Source: Roseovarius albus
GTDB lineage: Bacteria > Pseudomonadota > Alphaproteobacteria > Rhodobacterales > Rhodobacteraceae
Assembly: GCF_900172335.1 (NCBI RefSeq)
Contig: NZ_FWFX01000009.1
Location: 124,001-188,000, forward strand
Direction of reading: 5' to 3'
DNA: 64,000 nucleotides
The notes beneath the pieces are model-generated. The model had not been told where the DNA came from, made no database searches, and worked only from the letters and a program-made list of their open reading frames with translations. The first letter of the stretch is position 1. Each line of letters opens with the position of its first letter. Made by a program: the position numbers and the translations under genes. This document shows, one piece after another, positions 45,874-54,456 of the stretch.

Positions 45874-46515
45874 ATGCCCTCACCTGTCATCCAACCCGTT
45901 TCGCAGCAAGATCCGCATTCCCTGAGGGAAAACCGCGAAAATGTTCTCGAAATCGCCATTGGCCGCCAGATTCGAACCTATCGCAAACAGATGAACATGA
46001 CCGTTTCTGACATTTCGAAGCTAACCGGGTTATCGATTGGTATGGTGTCCAAGATTGAAAACGGTAACACTTCGCCATCGCTCACAACGCTGCAGACCTT
46101 GGCGCATGCACTGTCGGTTCCTCTGACCTCATTTTTCCGCCAATACGAGGAACAACGCACTTGTGTGCACACCAAAGACGGCGAAGGGGTTGAGGTTGAA
46201 GGCACCGGGACACGCGCTGGTCATCAATACAAATTACTGGGCCATGTGGGTTCAAACGATAGTGGCGTCATTGTTGAACCCTACCTGATTTCTCTGACCA
46301 GTGAATCCGACACGTTCCAAACGTTTCAGCACAGCGGGATTGAAACGATTTACATGTTGGAAGGGGCTGTAAATTATCGTCACGGCGACGAGCTATTTGA
46401 GTTAAGGGCCGGAGATACGCTTTTCTTTGATTCTGATGCGCCGCACGGGCCCGAAGAATTGCTTGAACTGCCGATCCGCTACCTTGCCATCATCAGCTAT
46501 CCCCAGAATAAGTAA
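45874..46515 (+). CDS. XRE family regulator with cupin domain
   Basis: A 213-residue regulator. The helix-turn-helix is at about residues 29-83 (IRTYRKQMNMTVSDISKLTGLSIGMVSKIENGNTSPS by position), the cupin domain at about 120-205 (HSGIETIYMLEGAVNYRHGDELFELRAGDTLFFDSDAPHGPEEL by position). This architecture is common beside amine catabolic genes. It faces the dmm genes across a small NIPSNAP-like gene and is the likely regulator of dimethylamine oxidation (inference). No strong ribosome site precedes the ATG at 45874. Confidence 0.9.
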   Translation: MPSPVIQPVSQQDPHSLRENRENVLEIAIGRQIRTYRKQMNMTVSDISKLTGLSIGMVSKIENGNTSPSLTTLQTLAHALSVPLTSFFRQYEEQRTCVHTKDGEGVEVEGTGTRAGHQYKLLGHVGSNDSGVIVEPYLISLTSESDTFQTFQHSGIETIYMLEGAVNYRHGDELFELRAGDTLFFDSDAPHGPEELLELPIRYLAIISYPQNK

Positions 46516-46537
46516 TCTGCACCTTTAGGAGAACACT

Positions 46538-46843
46538 GTGATCACCTGCTATGTGAACTATGAGCTGAATCCAGCCAAAGTTGACGAATTCGAAGAATAT
46601 GCCCGGATGTGGATTCCGTTGGTTGAAAAGTTTGGTGGGACACATCATGGGTATTATCTGCCGCATGAGAGCGCAAATGACCTTGCTGTGTGTTTGTTTT
46701 CATTCCCATCGTTGGCAGAATACGAGCAATATCGCCTGAAAATCCAAGACGACGAGGAGTGCCAAAAGGCTTTCGCTTTTGCGGAAAAGATGGAGTGCAT
46801 TCGCCGTTACGACCGGCAGTTTTTACGACCCCTTACTGTCTAA
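46538..46843 (+). CDS. NIPSNAP family protein
   Basis: A 101-residue dimeric alpha+beta-barrel type protein: MITCYVNYELNPAKVDEFEEYARMWIPLVEKFGG at residues 1-34 and HHGYYLPHESANDLAVCLFSFPSLAEYEQYR are the NIPSNAP pattern. No biochemical role is established for bacterial members, though they often sit near oxygenase and amine genes. It starts with GTG at 46538, AGGAG seven bases upstream, 22 bases after the XRE-cupin gene and so is probably co-transcribed with it. It converges on dmmC. Confidence 0.88.
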   Translation: MITCYVNYELNPAKVDEFEEYARMWIPLVEKFGGTHHGYYLPHESANDLAVCLFSFPSLAEYEQYRLKIQDDEECQKAFAFAEKMECIRRYDRQFLRPLTV

Positions 46844-46850
46844 GAGAAAT

Positions 46851-46868
46851 GGCCGCCTGACGGCGGCC
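46851..46868. terminator. Hairpin between NIPSNAP and dmmC genes
   Basis: GGCCGCC-TGAC-GGCGGCC is a perfect seven-base GC stem lying between the two convergent stop codons. There is no T-run on either side. Confidence 0.6.
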
Positions 46869-46875
46869 TATCCAA

Positions 46876-47943
46876 TTACTTATGCAGCGCTGGCTCTGTA
46901 TCCTTATCCGGCCAAACACCAGGGCTGGTCGGCAGGCCATCGTCAAACTGGCCCAGGTAATCCAACATCATCGGGCGGTTATCGATAAACCCTTTGTAGG
47001 TCGCCAATTCTTCCGGAAGATCCCGTATAACCCGGTGCAGACGCCGGCCCCATTTAGGGGTACGAACAATATCCTGAAATGCAATCAGATAACAGCGGAT
47101 CGGGAAGACCAGCGCATTTGACCGCGGCAGACGGAAAAAGGTCTGTAGTTCGACCCGAAGATGCTGTTTAGAGCCTATATTTTCTGGCGTTAGCTCTGTC
47201 TTCTGAACACCCCATTTGTGATAATTTTCTGGGCTGGTATCGAGCAGCGGATTCACCGTCATGGTCCAATTCAAACGCCGTGCAGGTGCACCTTGCTGGA
47301 CGTTCAGCAAAAACTTCAGTGCCCGCTTGAAGATCCCCATTTCATGCGCTTTCGGCACAGGCGCATGCCATTCGAAAAAGTTCATCCCGATGTCGAAATC
47401 GAGCGACCAATCCGCCTGCGTGGTCACCATTCCGGCATCCATCCACAACATATCGTCGCGCTGGTCCAGTACAGCAAAATCACCCTGTGCCTGACGCGTA
47501 ATGTATTCCATCGGGCCATAAGGAAGAGTGCTTTCATCCATGAACGTAAACGTATCATCAATGCCCATTGGTTTGTTGATCCAACGCCAAGTATTGCCGT
47601 CGCGGTGCAGCTCAAACAGATCGGGATAATCCTCGGACTTGGACACCATGATCAGCTCGAGCAGATCCCAACCGGCTAATGTCATATGAGGCAACGACTG
47701 GCAGCGCAAAGGGTCCTGATCCAACACAATCGCCCGGTCTTGCATTTCCGAGACATAGTGCTCGTCAACGTCAAAGCGCATTTCGTAAACCGAGCCTTCT
47801 GGCCCGCCTCGGTGTTGCTCCATATTCACCGAATACATGTAGCTGTCTTCGTGGAACGGGAACGGAAAGCGTGCGATCGCACGGTCCGAGTTCTTGAAGG
47901 AATAGTCGTCGCGGAAGGTCTCGTTGTTAAACTGTATTGTCAT
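46876..47943 (-). CDS. dmmC: Dimethylamine monooxygenase, DUF3445 haem-dependent N-demethylase subunit
   Basis: A 355-residue protein of the DUF3445 family (haem-dependent oxidative N-demethylase). Recognised by RFPFPFHEDSYMYSVNMEQHRGGPEGSVYEMRFDVDEHYV near residues 25-64 and by LRVELQTFFRLPRSNALVFPIRCYL near residues 247-271. In Roseobacter-group bacteria DmmABC oxidises dimethylamine to methylamine and formaldehyde. It is the last gene of the operon, nine bases after dmmB. The order here (dmmD, dmmA, dmmB, dmmC) matches the published dmmDABC naming as I recall it. Confidence 0.88.
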   Translation of the reverse strand: MTIQFNNETFRDDYSFKNSDRAIARFPFPFHEDSYMYSVNMEQHRGGPEGSVYEMRFDVDEHYVSEMQDRAIVLDQDPLRCQSLPHMTLAGWDLLELIMVSKSEDYPDLFELHRDGNTWRWINKPMGIDDTFTFMDESTLPYGPMEYITRQAQGDFAVLDQRDDMLWMDAGMVTTQADWSLDFDIGMNFFEWHAPVPKAHEMGIFKRALKFLLNVQQGAPARRLNWTMTVNPLLDTSPENYHKWGVQKTELTPENIGSKQHLRVELQTFFRLPRSNALVFPIRCYLIAFQDIVRTPKWGRRLHRVIRDLPEELATYKGFIDNRPMMLDYLGQFDDGLPTSPGVWPDKDTEPALHK

Positions 47944-47952
47944 CTTGTTTCC

Positions 47953-48939
47953 CTATCGGTCCAGAACCAGCGATTTGCCGATGAAACGGCTGACGCAGGG
48001 CATGATTTTCTTGCCACTTTCGTGATCTTCGGGCTCAAGCCAGTGATCACGGTGAATGAACTCACCATCGAATTCGACCACATCGGTTTCGCATTGGCCG
48101 CAGGCGCCACCCCGGCAAAGGAAGGGCGCTTCAACACCCGCACGTTCAATTGCTTCAAGAAGGCTTTCGTGCTCGCCAACTTCAATCACCTTGTCCGACT
48201 TGCACAGGCGTACTTGAAATGGCTTGCCAGGTTGAGGGGCCAAAAATTCCTCGGAATGCACATTATCCGATGGCCATCCTGCCGCTTCGGCTGTGTTGTG
48301 TACCCAATTGATCATGCCAGCCGGTCCGCAAATATAGATATGCGTGCCCAAGGGCTGGCCAGCCAACAGGCCATCAAGATCAATCGCCTGCTTCTGGTCA
48401 TCATAGTAAATATGCACGTTGTTGGGATAATGTTCTGTCAGATCAGCCGCGTAGGTTGCCAAAGCCTCGGAACGGCAGGCATAATGCAGCTCCCAATTGC
48501 CATTGAGGCGCTCAAGCTGTGCGATCATTGCCTTGAATGGCGTGATCCCGATGCCACCGGCCAAAAACACATGTTTCTTAGCCCGCAGATCCAGCGAAAA
48601 CAGGTTTACCGGATAGGTCAGCGTCATCTCATCACCAACCTTGACGTTCCGGTGCATAAACAGAGACCCACCACGGCCTTCGTCATCGCGCCGCACCGAG
48701 ATGCAATACTTCGAGGTATCTGACGGGTCGCTCATCAATGAGTAAGGATTCAGACGCGTGATATCGCCGTCCTGCATCTCCACAACGGTATGCGCACCGC
48801 CAGAGAAGGTCGGGAATGCGCCACCATCGCGGCGCTTGAATTCAAAACGCGTGACCAGATCGTTCAGCGGTACAACAGCATCGACGATAACTTTGATCTT
48901 TTCAGCGCCAGCTTTAGCTTTTTGGGGTGCTGCACTCAT
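47953..48939 (-). CDS. dmmB: Dimethylamine monooxygenase reductase subunit
   Basis: A 328-residue oxygenase reductase of the PDR/VanB type. An FMN/ferredoxin reductase-like barrel (about 15-115, with FSGGAHTVVEMQDGD) is followed by an NAD(P) domain (VFLAGGIGITPFKAMIAQLE near residue 121) and a C-terminal plant-type [2Fe-2S] domain with the ligands in CRGGACGQCETD near residue 280 and a later Cys in MPCVSRF. It passes electrons from NAD(P)H to the haem subunit. Starts by four-base overlap with the dmmA stop. Confidence 0.9.
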   Translation of the reverse strand: MSAAPQKAKAGAEKIKVIVDAVVPLNDLVTRFEFKRRDGGAFPTFSGGAHTVVEMQDGDITRLNPYSLMSDPSDTSKYCISVRRDDEGRGGSLFMHRNVKVGDEMTLTYPVNLFSLDLRAKKHVFLAGGIGITPFKAMIAQLERLNGNWELHYACRSEALATYAADLTEHYPNNVHIYYDDQKQAIDLDGLLAGQPLGTHIYICGPAGMINWVHNTAEAAGWPSDNVHSEEFLAPQPGKPFQVRLCKSDKVIEVGEHESLLEAIERAGVEAPFLCRGGACGQCETDVVEFDGEFIHRDHWLEPEDHESGKKIMPCVSRFIGKSLVLDR

Positions 48940-49544
48940 TTGTAAAGCTCCACTGATTCGGGCACATTTCCGGGGTCTTCTGCATCAATGCAAACCCCTT
49001 GAAATGCCGCCAGACGGCGCGAATAGTGATCGCGCACAAACAGGTTTAGGCCGCAATGCGAACAAACGAACGGATCGGTCATCACATCTTCGGTGATGCC
49101 TTTGCAGTGTACACATTGCATGCGGCGTGCAATGGATCCACGATGTTCCTGTTGAATGGACGTGTGAGGGATGCCGGCCGCCATCGCTTCGTTCTGGGCT
49201 TGGCCCATTAGGCCCTCGGTCCCGGTTAGATAAACCTGAAGACCCATATGTGCGTCTTCCAGCACCTTACGCAAACGTTGCAGAGACGCCTCGTAACTGG
49301 GGCTGACATGCAATTGCCGCGGCTTCAACGCTTGCAACTTTTCGACAAATGTCTCGCCCGTCCCCTTCGGGATATAAATGATATGTGCATTCGCCACCAA
49401 TTCGGCGTCTTGCTTGGCAAGGTCTAGAATGGCTTCTGCACCTTCAGCATCTGCTATCATCAAATGAGCCGGGCCTTTGCGGGGCTCCAGCGTTCCGTAA
49501 ACCGGGCGGCTTGTAATACTTTCCGGAAATTTGAATATCGACAT
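48936..49544 (-). CDS. dmmA: Dimethylamine monooxygenase subunit DmmA
   Basis: A 202-residue protein of the DmmA family. The C-terminal quarter holds two CxxC pairs, CVHC and CSHC (about residues 140-160), like a rubredoxin or zinc ribbon, plus a last Cys in GVCIDAEDPGNVPE. The N-terminal region has an SRPVYGTLEPRKGPAHLMIADAEGAE stretch similar to a flavodoxin-reductase-like alpha/beta fold. It is required with DmmB and DmmC for dimethylamine oxidation in the family. The start at 49544 has AAAGGA six bases upstream and was preferred to 49565. A hairpin lies between it and dmmD. Confidence 0.88.
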   Translation of the reverse strand: MSIFKFPESITSRPVYGTLEPRKGPAHLMIADAEGAEAILDLAKQDAELVANAHIIYIPKGTGETFVEKLQALKPRQLHVSPSYEASLQRLRKVLEDAHMGLQVYLTGTEGLMGQAQNEAMAAGIPHTSIQQEHRGSIARRMQCVHCKGITEDVMTDPFVCSHCGLNLFVRDHYSRRLAAFQGVCIDAEDPGNVPESVELYK

Positions 49545-49576
49545 TGCTTCCTTTGGTCCTTCCACACTTGAAATGA

Positions 49577-49603
49577 AAAGGGCACCCGCGCGGGATGCCC
49601 TTT
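49577..49603 (-). terminator. Hairpin between dmmD and dmmA (attenuator-like)
   Basis: On the reverse strand AAAGGGCA and TGCCCTTT close a GC-rich centre (CCCGCGCGGG), and TTTTCATTT follows. It has terminator character although it lies inside the operon, eight bases after the dmmD stop, so it may lower transcription into dmmABC or protect the dmmD message. Confidence 0.65.
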
Positions 49604-49610
49604 GTTCAGA

Positions 49611-50756
49611 TCAGCCCTTTGCGGTGCGGATCGATTTGTCTTGATCGTAGAATGGCATCTCTTCGGCGGTGCAGGCGATTTCTGTACCGTCACCGTTGCG
49701 TACCGTCAGCTTGGTGCCCGGTTTCGCGCACTCAACTGGCATCCGCGAGATACCTACGTTGTGCTTGTTAACAGATGAGTACATGCCAAATGTCACGACA
49801 CCAACTTCCTTGCCATCTTGCAGCAGCGTTGCTCCCTCATCTGCGGGTGTGACCCCTTCAAGCACGACGCCGTAGATTTTGAAGCGCTCCTTGCCTTGGG
49901 CGGCATAGTGATTCTCGGCACCGATAAAGCCCGTCTTGCCCGGGGAAACGGTGAACTCAAGGCCCAGTTCCCAAAGAGTGTCGCCGCATGGCTCATCGTC
50001 AAACGGATAGGTTTCCGAGTTATCGCCGGGATAGAACAGGAGATAGCTTTCAGTCCGCAACAGATCAAGGGTTGAGAACTGCACCGGAGTGATGCCCATA
50101 TCAGAACCATCAGATAGAATGCTGTCCCACAGGTGAATGGCATCTTTAGCCTGACAGAAAATCTCGTATCCGCGCTCACCAGTGTAACCTGTGCGTGAAA
50201 TCATCACCGGGCAGCCAAACAGCTTGGTCTGCATGATGCCGAAGTAGGCCAGATCGCGGATGCCTGGCACATGTTTGGCAAGGAAGTCCACGGCCACGGG
50301 ACCCTGCAGCGACATGTCATGCAGGTTATCGTCAAAAATCACAGCGCAGTTTTTACCCGCAGCCACTGCTGTAAGCTGCTCCATGCCGGCACCAGTGCCA
50401 TGCACAACCAACCAAGTGTTCACCGACAAGCGGTAGATGATGCAGTCATCAATGAACTTGCCTTCTTCATTCAGGATCGAGGCGTAGGTCGACCGTCCGG
50501 GCATGATTTTTTCAACATTCCGAGTGGTGACACGGTCAATCACTTGCGCAGCATGCTCGCCCACCACGTGGACTTTCTTCAGTCCGGAAACATCCATCAG
50601 ACCCGCCTTGGTGCGAATCGCTGTATAGTCGGCTTCTGCTCGTTCAGGGGAATGGTCATAGAACCACGCGGTCCCCATTCCGTTCCAATCTTCCAGCTCT
50701 CCGCCAATTTCGGCATGCCGTTGCGACAGTGCTGATGTTCTCCAGATGATAGCCAT
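49611..50756 (-). CDS. dmmD: GcvT-like tetrahydrofolate-dependent aminomethyltransferase DmmD
   Basis: A 381-residue GcvT/DmdA-fold protein. Recognised features are KAGLMDVSGLKKVHVVGEHAAQVIDRVTTRNVE near residues 50-82, CIIYRLSVNTWLVVHG, and ISRTGYTGERGYEIFCQAKDA near residue 191. By its position ahead of dmmABC it should capture the formaldehyde-level C1 unit from N-demethylation on tetrahydrofolate. DMSP demethylase (DmdA) has the same fold, but this N terminus and the dmm context argue against that. GGAGG lies seven bases before the ATG. Confidence 0.85.
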   Translation of the reverse strand: MAIIWRTSALSQRHAEIGGELEDWNGMGTAWFYDHSPERAEADYTAIRTKAGLMDVSGLKKVHVVGEHAAQVIDRVTTRNVEKIMPGRSTYASILNEEGKFIDDCIIYRLSVNTWLVVHGTGAGMEQLTAVAAGKNCAVIFDDNLHDMSLQGPVAVDFLAKHVPGIRDLAYFGIMQTKLFGCPVMISRTGYTGERGYEIFCQAKDAIHLWDSILSDGSDMGITPVQFSTLDLLRTESYLLFYPGDNSETYPFDDEPCGDTLWELGLEFTVSPGKTGFIGAENHYAAQGKERFKIYGVVLEGVTPADEGATLLQDGKEVGVVTFGMYSSVNKHNVGISRMPVECAKPGTKLTVRNGDGTEIACTAEEMPFYDQDKSIRTAKG

Positions 50757-51121
50757 GCGCTATCCCTCCTTGCTGATTTTCGTATTGTGTTTTCCTAATA
50801 CAGGCAAATCTGAACGCAAAAATCAATACTCTCATTCATATTTTTTTCCTTTCAGGCATATTTTTCACCCAAATGAAATCCTCAATCCGGCCTGAATTCG
50901 CGAGACATCACTCTGATTCCGCCGCCCGTGAGACATTTTCGAGCGTAGCAAAGGACTGTCGGAAAGACTGCCTATAATTATGAATGGCCTTTGCCCTCAA
51001 ATTTTAGAGGCTAGCAACAAAACGTTGACAGAAGCCTCAATTTATCCCCAGTATTAAACATTATTTCCCTTGGGTGAAATGTCACCTGTTGGAAACGCGA
51101 TAAAAACTAGGGAGGGAAATC
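50757..51121. promoter_or_regulatory. dmmD / amt divergent control region
   Basis: A 365-base AT-rich gene-free region between two divergent starts. Two related 16-base sites occur: TTTCACCCAAATGAAA at 50863-50878, and on the opposite strand TTTCACCCAAGGGAAA at 51064-51079; they share 14 of 16 positions. One lies about 110 bases before dmmD and the other about 45 bases before amt. They are candidate operators for a shared regulator, such as the XRE-cupin protein. The pair of sites is observed; the binding protein is inferred. Confidence 0.5.
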
Positions 51122-52483
51122 GTGGACGGAAATCTCAATGCACTGACAACGGTGTTTACCGAGTTCTATTACTGGGTCACAGTTGTTTTCATGTTCCTCA
51201 TCCATGTGGGATTCTGCATGTATGAAGTCGGCGCCAGCAGACGGCGCAACCATATGCACACCTTGATGAAGAACGTAATGATCATTCCATTGGTCACGGT
51301 AACGTTCTTCTTCTTTGGCTGGTGGATTTACTGGGCTTTCCCAAATGCCTTTCCGGGCATGGGCGGCATCAGCACCGAAGCCGGGGCACCGTATGCACCG
51401 TGGTCTGAAAATATGGGTACAAACCTGCAAGACCGCATCACTGGTGTGTTCTGGGCGGCGTTCCTGTTGTTCTCATGGACGGCGGCTTCGATTGTATCAG
51501 GTTCGGTAATTGAACGTATCCGATCATCCGCTCTGTGGCTGCACGCAGTCATGATCGGTTCAGTTTGGTGGATCATTGATGCAGCGTGGGGCTGGCACTA
51601 TGATGGTTGGATGGTCAAGGTTTTGGGTTATCATGATGCCTACGCATCAGGTGTTATCCACGCCATCGCCGGTGGCTATGCCCTAGGTGTGATCATGGTG
51701 CTTGGACCACGTCTTGGAAAATTTGCTTCAGACGGCACACCGCGCGATATCCCACCACACAATCCATGGATGCTTACGATCGGGATCTTTCTGATCTACA
51801 CCGGATTCTGGGGTTTCTATGCTGCGTGTAACGTACCTGCGATTTCACCAGAGGTTATCGATGGCCAGATTGTTGGAACAACCTGGACGGCAACAAACAT
51901 CTATCTTGCACCGACATCCCTGTCAGCCATCACCTTTAACTTCCTGATGTCACTGTCCGGAGGTTTGATGGCAGCCTATGTGGTATCCAGAGGCGATGCA
52001 TTCTGGACATTCTCTGGTGGACTTGCCGGGATTATCACAGCCTCAGCTGGCAACGATCTATACCACCCAATTCAGGCGATGCTTGTTGCCGCAATTGGTG
52101 TCGTGATCGTTTACAAACTGCACTATTGGGTTGAACGCAAATTCAAACTTGATGATGCAGTTGGCGCGGTTGCTGTACACGGTTACTCAGGTGTCGTTGG
52201 CCTTATCATTGCCGGCTTCATGTTGTGGGGCGCACCATCGTCACCATACGAAGGCTACGCAACAATCAATCCAATCGGTCAAACTATCGGCGCTGTAATC
52301 ATGTTCGGATTGCTTGGCTTCTTACCTGGTTGGGCATTGGCGAAAATCCAAGCCGCAGTAGGTGTGCTACGTATTCCTGAAGAGGTTGAATTGATGGGCC
52401 TCGATTACGCAGAGCACCACGCCTACGAGGACGCGAAAGCCGATATTATTGCAGCCGATAAAGCTGCCCTGGCAGCAAAATAA
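51122..52483 (+). CDS. amt: Ammonium transporter
   Basis: A 453-residue Amt/Rh family protein with about eleven membrane helices. Characteristic segments are FMFLIHVGFCMYEVGASRRRN near residue 22, AAFLLFSWTAASIVSGSVIERIRSSA near residue 112, and HYDGWMVKVLGYHDAYASGVIHAIAGGYALG with the family's conserved pore and Asp region near residue 160. The C-terminal tail is cytosolic and acidic. It starts at a GTG preceded by GGGAGGGAAATC. Being divergent from dmmD and upstream of mgsABC-gmaS, it likely recaptures or supplies ammonium in amine metabolism. No glnK lies beside it. Confidence 0.93.
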   Translation: MDGNLNALTTVFTEFYYWVTVVFMFLIHVGFCMYEVGASRRRNHMHTLMKNVMIIPLVTVTFFFFGWWIYWAFPNAFPGMGGISTEAGAPYAPWSENMGTNLQDRITGVFWAAFLLFSWTAASIVSGSVIERIRSSALWLHAVMIGSVWWIIDAAWGWHYDGWMVKVLGYHDAYASGVIHAIAGGYALGVIMVLGPRLGKFASDGTPRDIPPHNPWMLTIGIFLIYTGFWGFYAACNVPAISPEVIDGQIVGTTWTATNIYLAPTSLSAITFNFLMSLSGGLMAAYVVSRGDAFWTFSGGLAGIITASAGNDLYHPIQAMLVAAIGVVIVYKLHYWVERKFKLDDAVGAVAVHGYSGVVGLIIAGFMLWGAPSSPYEGYATINPIGQTIGAVIMFGLLGFLPGWALAKIQAAVGVLRIPEEVELMGLDYAEHHAYEDAKADIIAADKAALAAK

Positions 52484-52495
52484 GGAGAAACGACA

Positions 52496-52711
52496 ATGTC
52501 TACAATTGGCTACGAAAACTGGGCCGTTGATTTGGCCGAAGTTGGCCCCGTTTATCCTTTTCAGGGCTCCGAGGTTCTAATGGTCGTGCTCGGCGTGATC
52601 TTCTGGGTAGGATGGCACCGCATCCAATATGTGCGGGAGTCTGCGCATCTAGAGGAAGCCCGCGGAATGGGTGAGAAGGAAAAAATCGATAAGATGCTGG
52701 AACGCTACTAA
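52496..52711 (+). CDS. Small membrane protein co-transcribed with amt
   Basis: A 71-residue protein. Residues about 27-43 (EVLMVVLGVIFWVGWHR) form one transmembrane helix, and the C-terminal third is charged and helical (HLEEARGMGEKEKIDKMLERY). I do not recognise a family. AAGGAG lies eight bases before the ATG and the gap to amt is 12 bases, so it is almost certainly translated. A terminator follows. It could be an accessory subunit of the transporter. Confidence 0.8.
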   Translation: MSTIGYENWAVDLAEVGPVYPFQGSEVLMVVLGVIFWVGWHRIQYVRESAHLEEARGMGEKEKIDKMLERY

Positions 52712-52735
52712 TCGGTCAAAAACTGTAAGCGAATT

Positions 52736-52760
52736 GAAAGGGCGGTTACTCCGCCCTTTC
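52736..52760 (+). terminator. Terminator after the amt operon
   Basis: GAAAGGGCGG and CCGCCCTTTC form a perfect ten-base stem with a TTACT loop, followed by TTCATTA, 24 bases beyond the small membrane protein's stop. Confidence 0.85.
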
Positions 52761-52867
52761 TTCATTAGGGGAAAATTTTATTCCAGACAGTTGATTCTCG
52801 TGAAGCCTCACGCTAGTCTTAGAATCGGACACCCGGACACCCGGGTATATTCAAGGAGATTTTCAAT

Positions 52868-53761
52868 ATGTGTGGAATCGTCGGCTTGTTCCTGAAGGAC
52901 AAATCGCTTGAGCCGCAGCTGGGTGACATGTTGACTGACATGCTGATCACGATGACAGATCGTGGCCCCGACAGCGCGGGCATCGCAATCTACGGCGATG
53001 ATGAAAGCGGTACCTCGAAACTGACCGTGCAATCGGATGAAGCGGATACTCTGTTCCCCCATCTGGCAGAGACCTTAACAATCGAGATCGGGGCACCTGT
53101 ATCCCTGTCTCGGAAAGACACCCACGCGGTTCTGACCATCGCATCTGACAAAGTGGCAGATGTCCGCAAGGCGCTCAAGAAAATGGATGGTGTTCGGTTG
53201 ATGAGCCGCGGCGATACACTCGAGATCTACAAAGAAGTCGGCCTGCCCAAAGATGTCGCTGCACGCTTTGAAGTCTCGAAAATGAGTGGCTCACACGGCA
53301 TCGGCCATACCCGCATGGCCACCGAATCGGCAGTGACCACTATGGGTGCTCACCCGTTCAACACCGGCGATGATCAGTGCCTCGTGCACAATGGCTCGCT
53401 ATCAAACCACAACTCTCTTCGTCGCAAGCTGGCGCGTGAAGGGGTTTACACAGAAACCCAGAATGACACCGAAGTCGCTGCGGCCTATCTGACGTGGCGC
53501 ATGCAAGAGGGTGACACCTTGGGTGAAGCTTTGGAGAGTTCTCTGGATGACCTAGATGGCTTCTTCACCTTCGTCGTCGGCACCAAGGACGGATTCGGTG
53601 TTGTTCGCGATCCCATCGCCTGCAAGCCTGCCGTGATGGCGGAAACCGATCAATACGTGGCGTTCGGCAGCGAATACCGCGCCCTGGTCAACCTGCCGGG
53701 CATCGAAGACGCTCGCGTCTGGGAGCCTGAACCTGCAACCGTATATTTCTGGAACCATTAA
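52868..53761 (+). CDS. mgsA: N-methylglutamate synthase subunit A (class II glutamine amidotransferase domain)
   Basis: A 297-residue protein starting MCGIVGLF, so Cys2 is the N-terminal nucleophile of a class II amidotransferase. Other features are HGIGHTRMATESAVTTMGAHPF near residue 143 and HNGSLSNHNSLR near residue 176. It corresponds to the glutaminase domain of glutamate synthase. With MgsB and MgsC it makes N-methylglutamate. AAGGAG precedes the ATG, and a tandem GGACACCC repeat lies at 52827-52842, just upstream. First gene of mgsABC. Confidence 0.9.
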   Translation: MCGIVGLFLKDKSLEPQLGDMLTDMLITMTDRGPDSAGIAIYGDDESGTSKLTVQSDEADTLFPHLAETLTIEIGAPVSLSRKDTHAVLTIASDKVADVRKALKKMDGVRLMSRGDTLEIYKEVGLPKDVAARFEVSKMSGSHGIGHTRMATESAVTTMGAHPFNTGDDQCLVHNGSLSNHNSLRRKLAREGVYTETQNDTEVAAAYLTWRMQEGDTLGEALESSLDDLDGFFTFVVGTKDGFGVVRDPIACKPAVMAETDQYVAFGSEYRALVNLPGIEDARVWEPEPATVYFWNH

Positions 53762-53762
53762 G

Positions 53763-54446
53763 ATGCAGACATTTGATCTAGAAGAGAACGGCCTGCGCGC
53801 CCTCAATGAGGCGCTGCATGCGCAGGCAGATGATACCAATCAAACAGCTTGGGAAATCGTCAATGCCAAAGGCAGCCATGCCATTGCCGTTGGGTTGGAC
53901 GCCCCTATAGAGGTGACCGTCAAGGGCTCTACTGGCTATTACTGCGCTGGTATGAATAAGCAGGCGACCGTCAACATCCATGGCTCAGCCGGCCCCGGCG
54001 TCGCTGAAAACATGATGTCCGGCAAAGTCGTGATCGAAGGCGACGCCAGCCAATATGCCGGTGCCACCGGCCATGGTGGGTTGCTGGTGATCAAAGGCAA
54101 CGCCGCCTCACGCTGCGGGATTTCCATGAAAGGCATCAACATCGTGGTGCATGGCAACATCGGCCACATGTCCGCCTTCATGGCGCAATCGGGCAATCTG
54201 GTTGTCTGCGGCGATGCGGGCGACGCCCTTGGTGACAGCTGCTACGAGGCGCGCCTCTTTGTGCGCGGCGAGGTCAAAAGCCTCGGTGCCGACTGCGAGA
54301 AGAAAGAAATGCGCCCCGAGCATATCGAAATCCTCAAGGACCTGCTGGAACAAGCCGGGTCTGACGCGAAACCAGAAGAGTTCACCCGCTACGGCTCGGC
54401 CCGGAACCTCTATAATTTCGACGTCGACAATTCGGGAGCCTACTAA
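53763..54446 (+). CDS. mgsB: N-methylglutamate synthase subunit B (GXGXG domain)
   Basis: A 227-residue right-handed beta-helix protein equivalent to the C-terminal GXGXG domain of glutamate synthase. Repeating segments include VTVKGSTGYYCAGMNKQATVNIHGSAGPGVAENMMSGKVVIEGDA and GGLLVIKGNAASRCGISMKG, then GNLVVCGDAGDALGDSCYEARLFVRGEV. It acts as a scaffold in the complex. It begins two bases after the mgsA stop. Its stop is followed by a ribosome site for mgsC. Confidence 0.9.
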   Translation: MQTFDLEENGLRALNEALHAQADDTNQTAWEIVNAKGSHAIAVGLDAPIEVTVKGSTGYYCAGMNKQATVNIHGSAGPGVAENMMSGKVVIEGDASQYAGATGHGGLLVIKGNAASRCGISMKGINIVVHGNIGHMSAFMAQSGNLVVCGDAGDALGDSCYEARLFVRGEVKSLGADCEKKEMRPEHIEILKDLLEQAGSDAKPEEFTRYGSARNLYNFDVDNSGAY

Positions 54447-54456
54447 GGAGATGACC

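Noticed and set aside
49611-50756. DMSP demethylase (dmdA)
   Set aside because: The fold is shared, but the N terminus differs from DmdA as I recall it, and the gene heads dmmABC.
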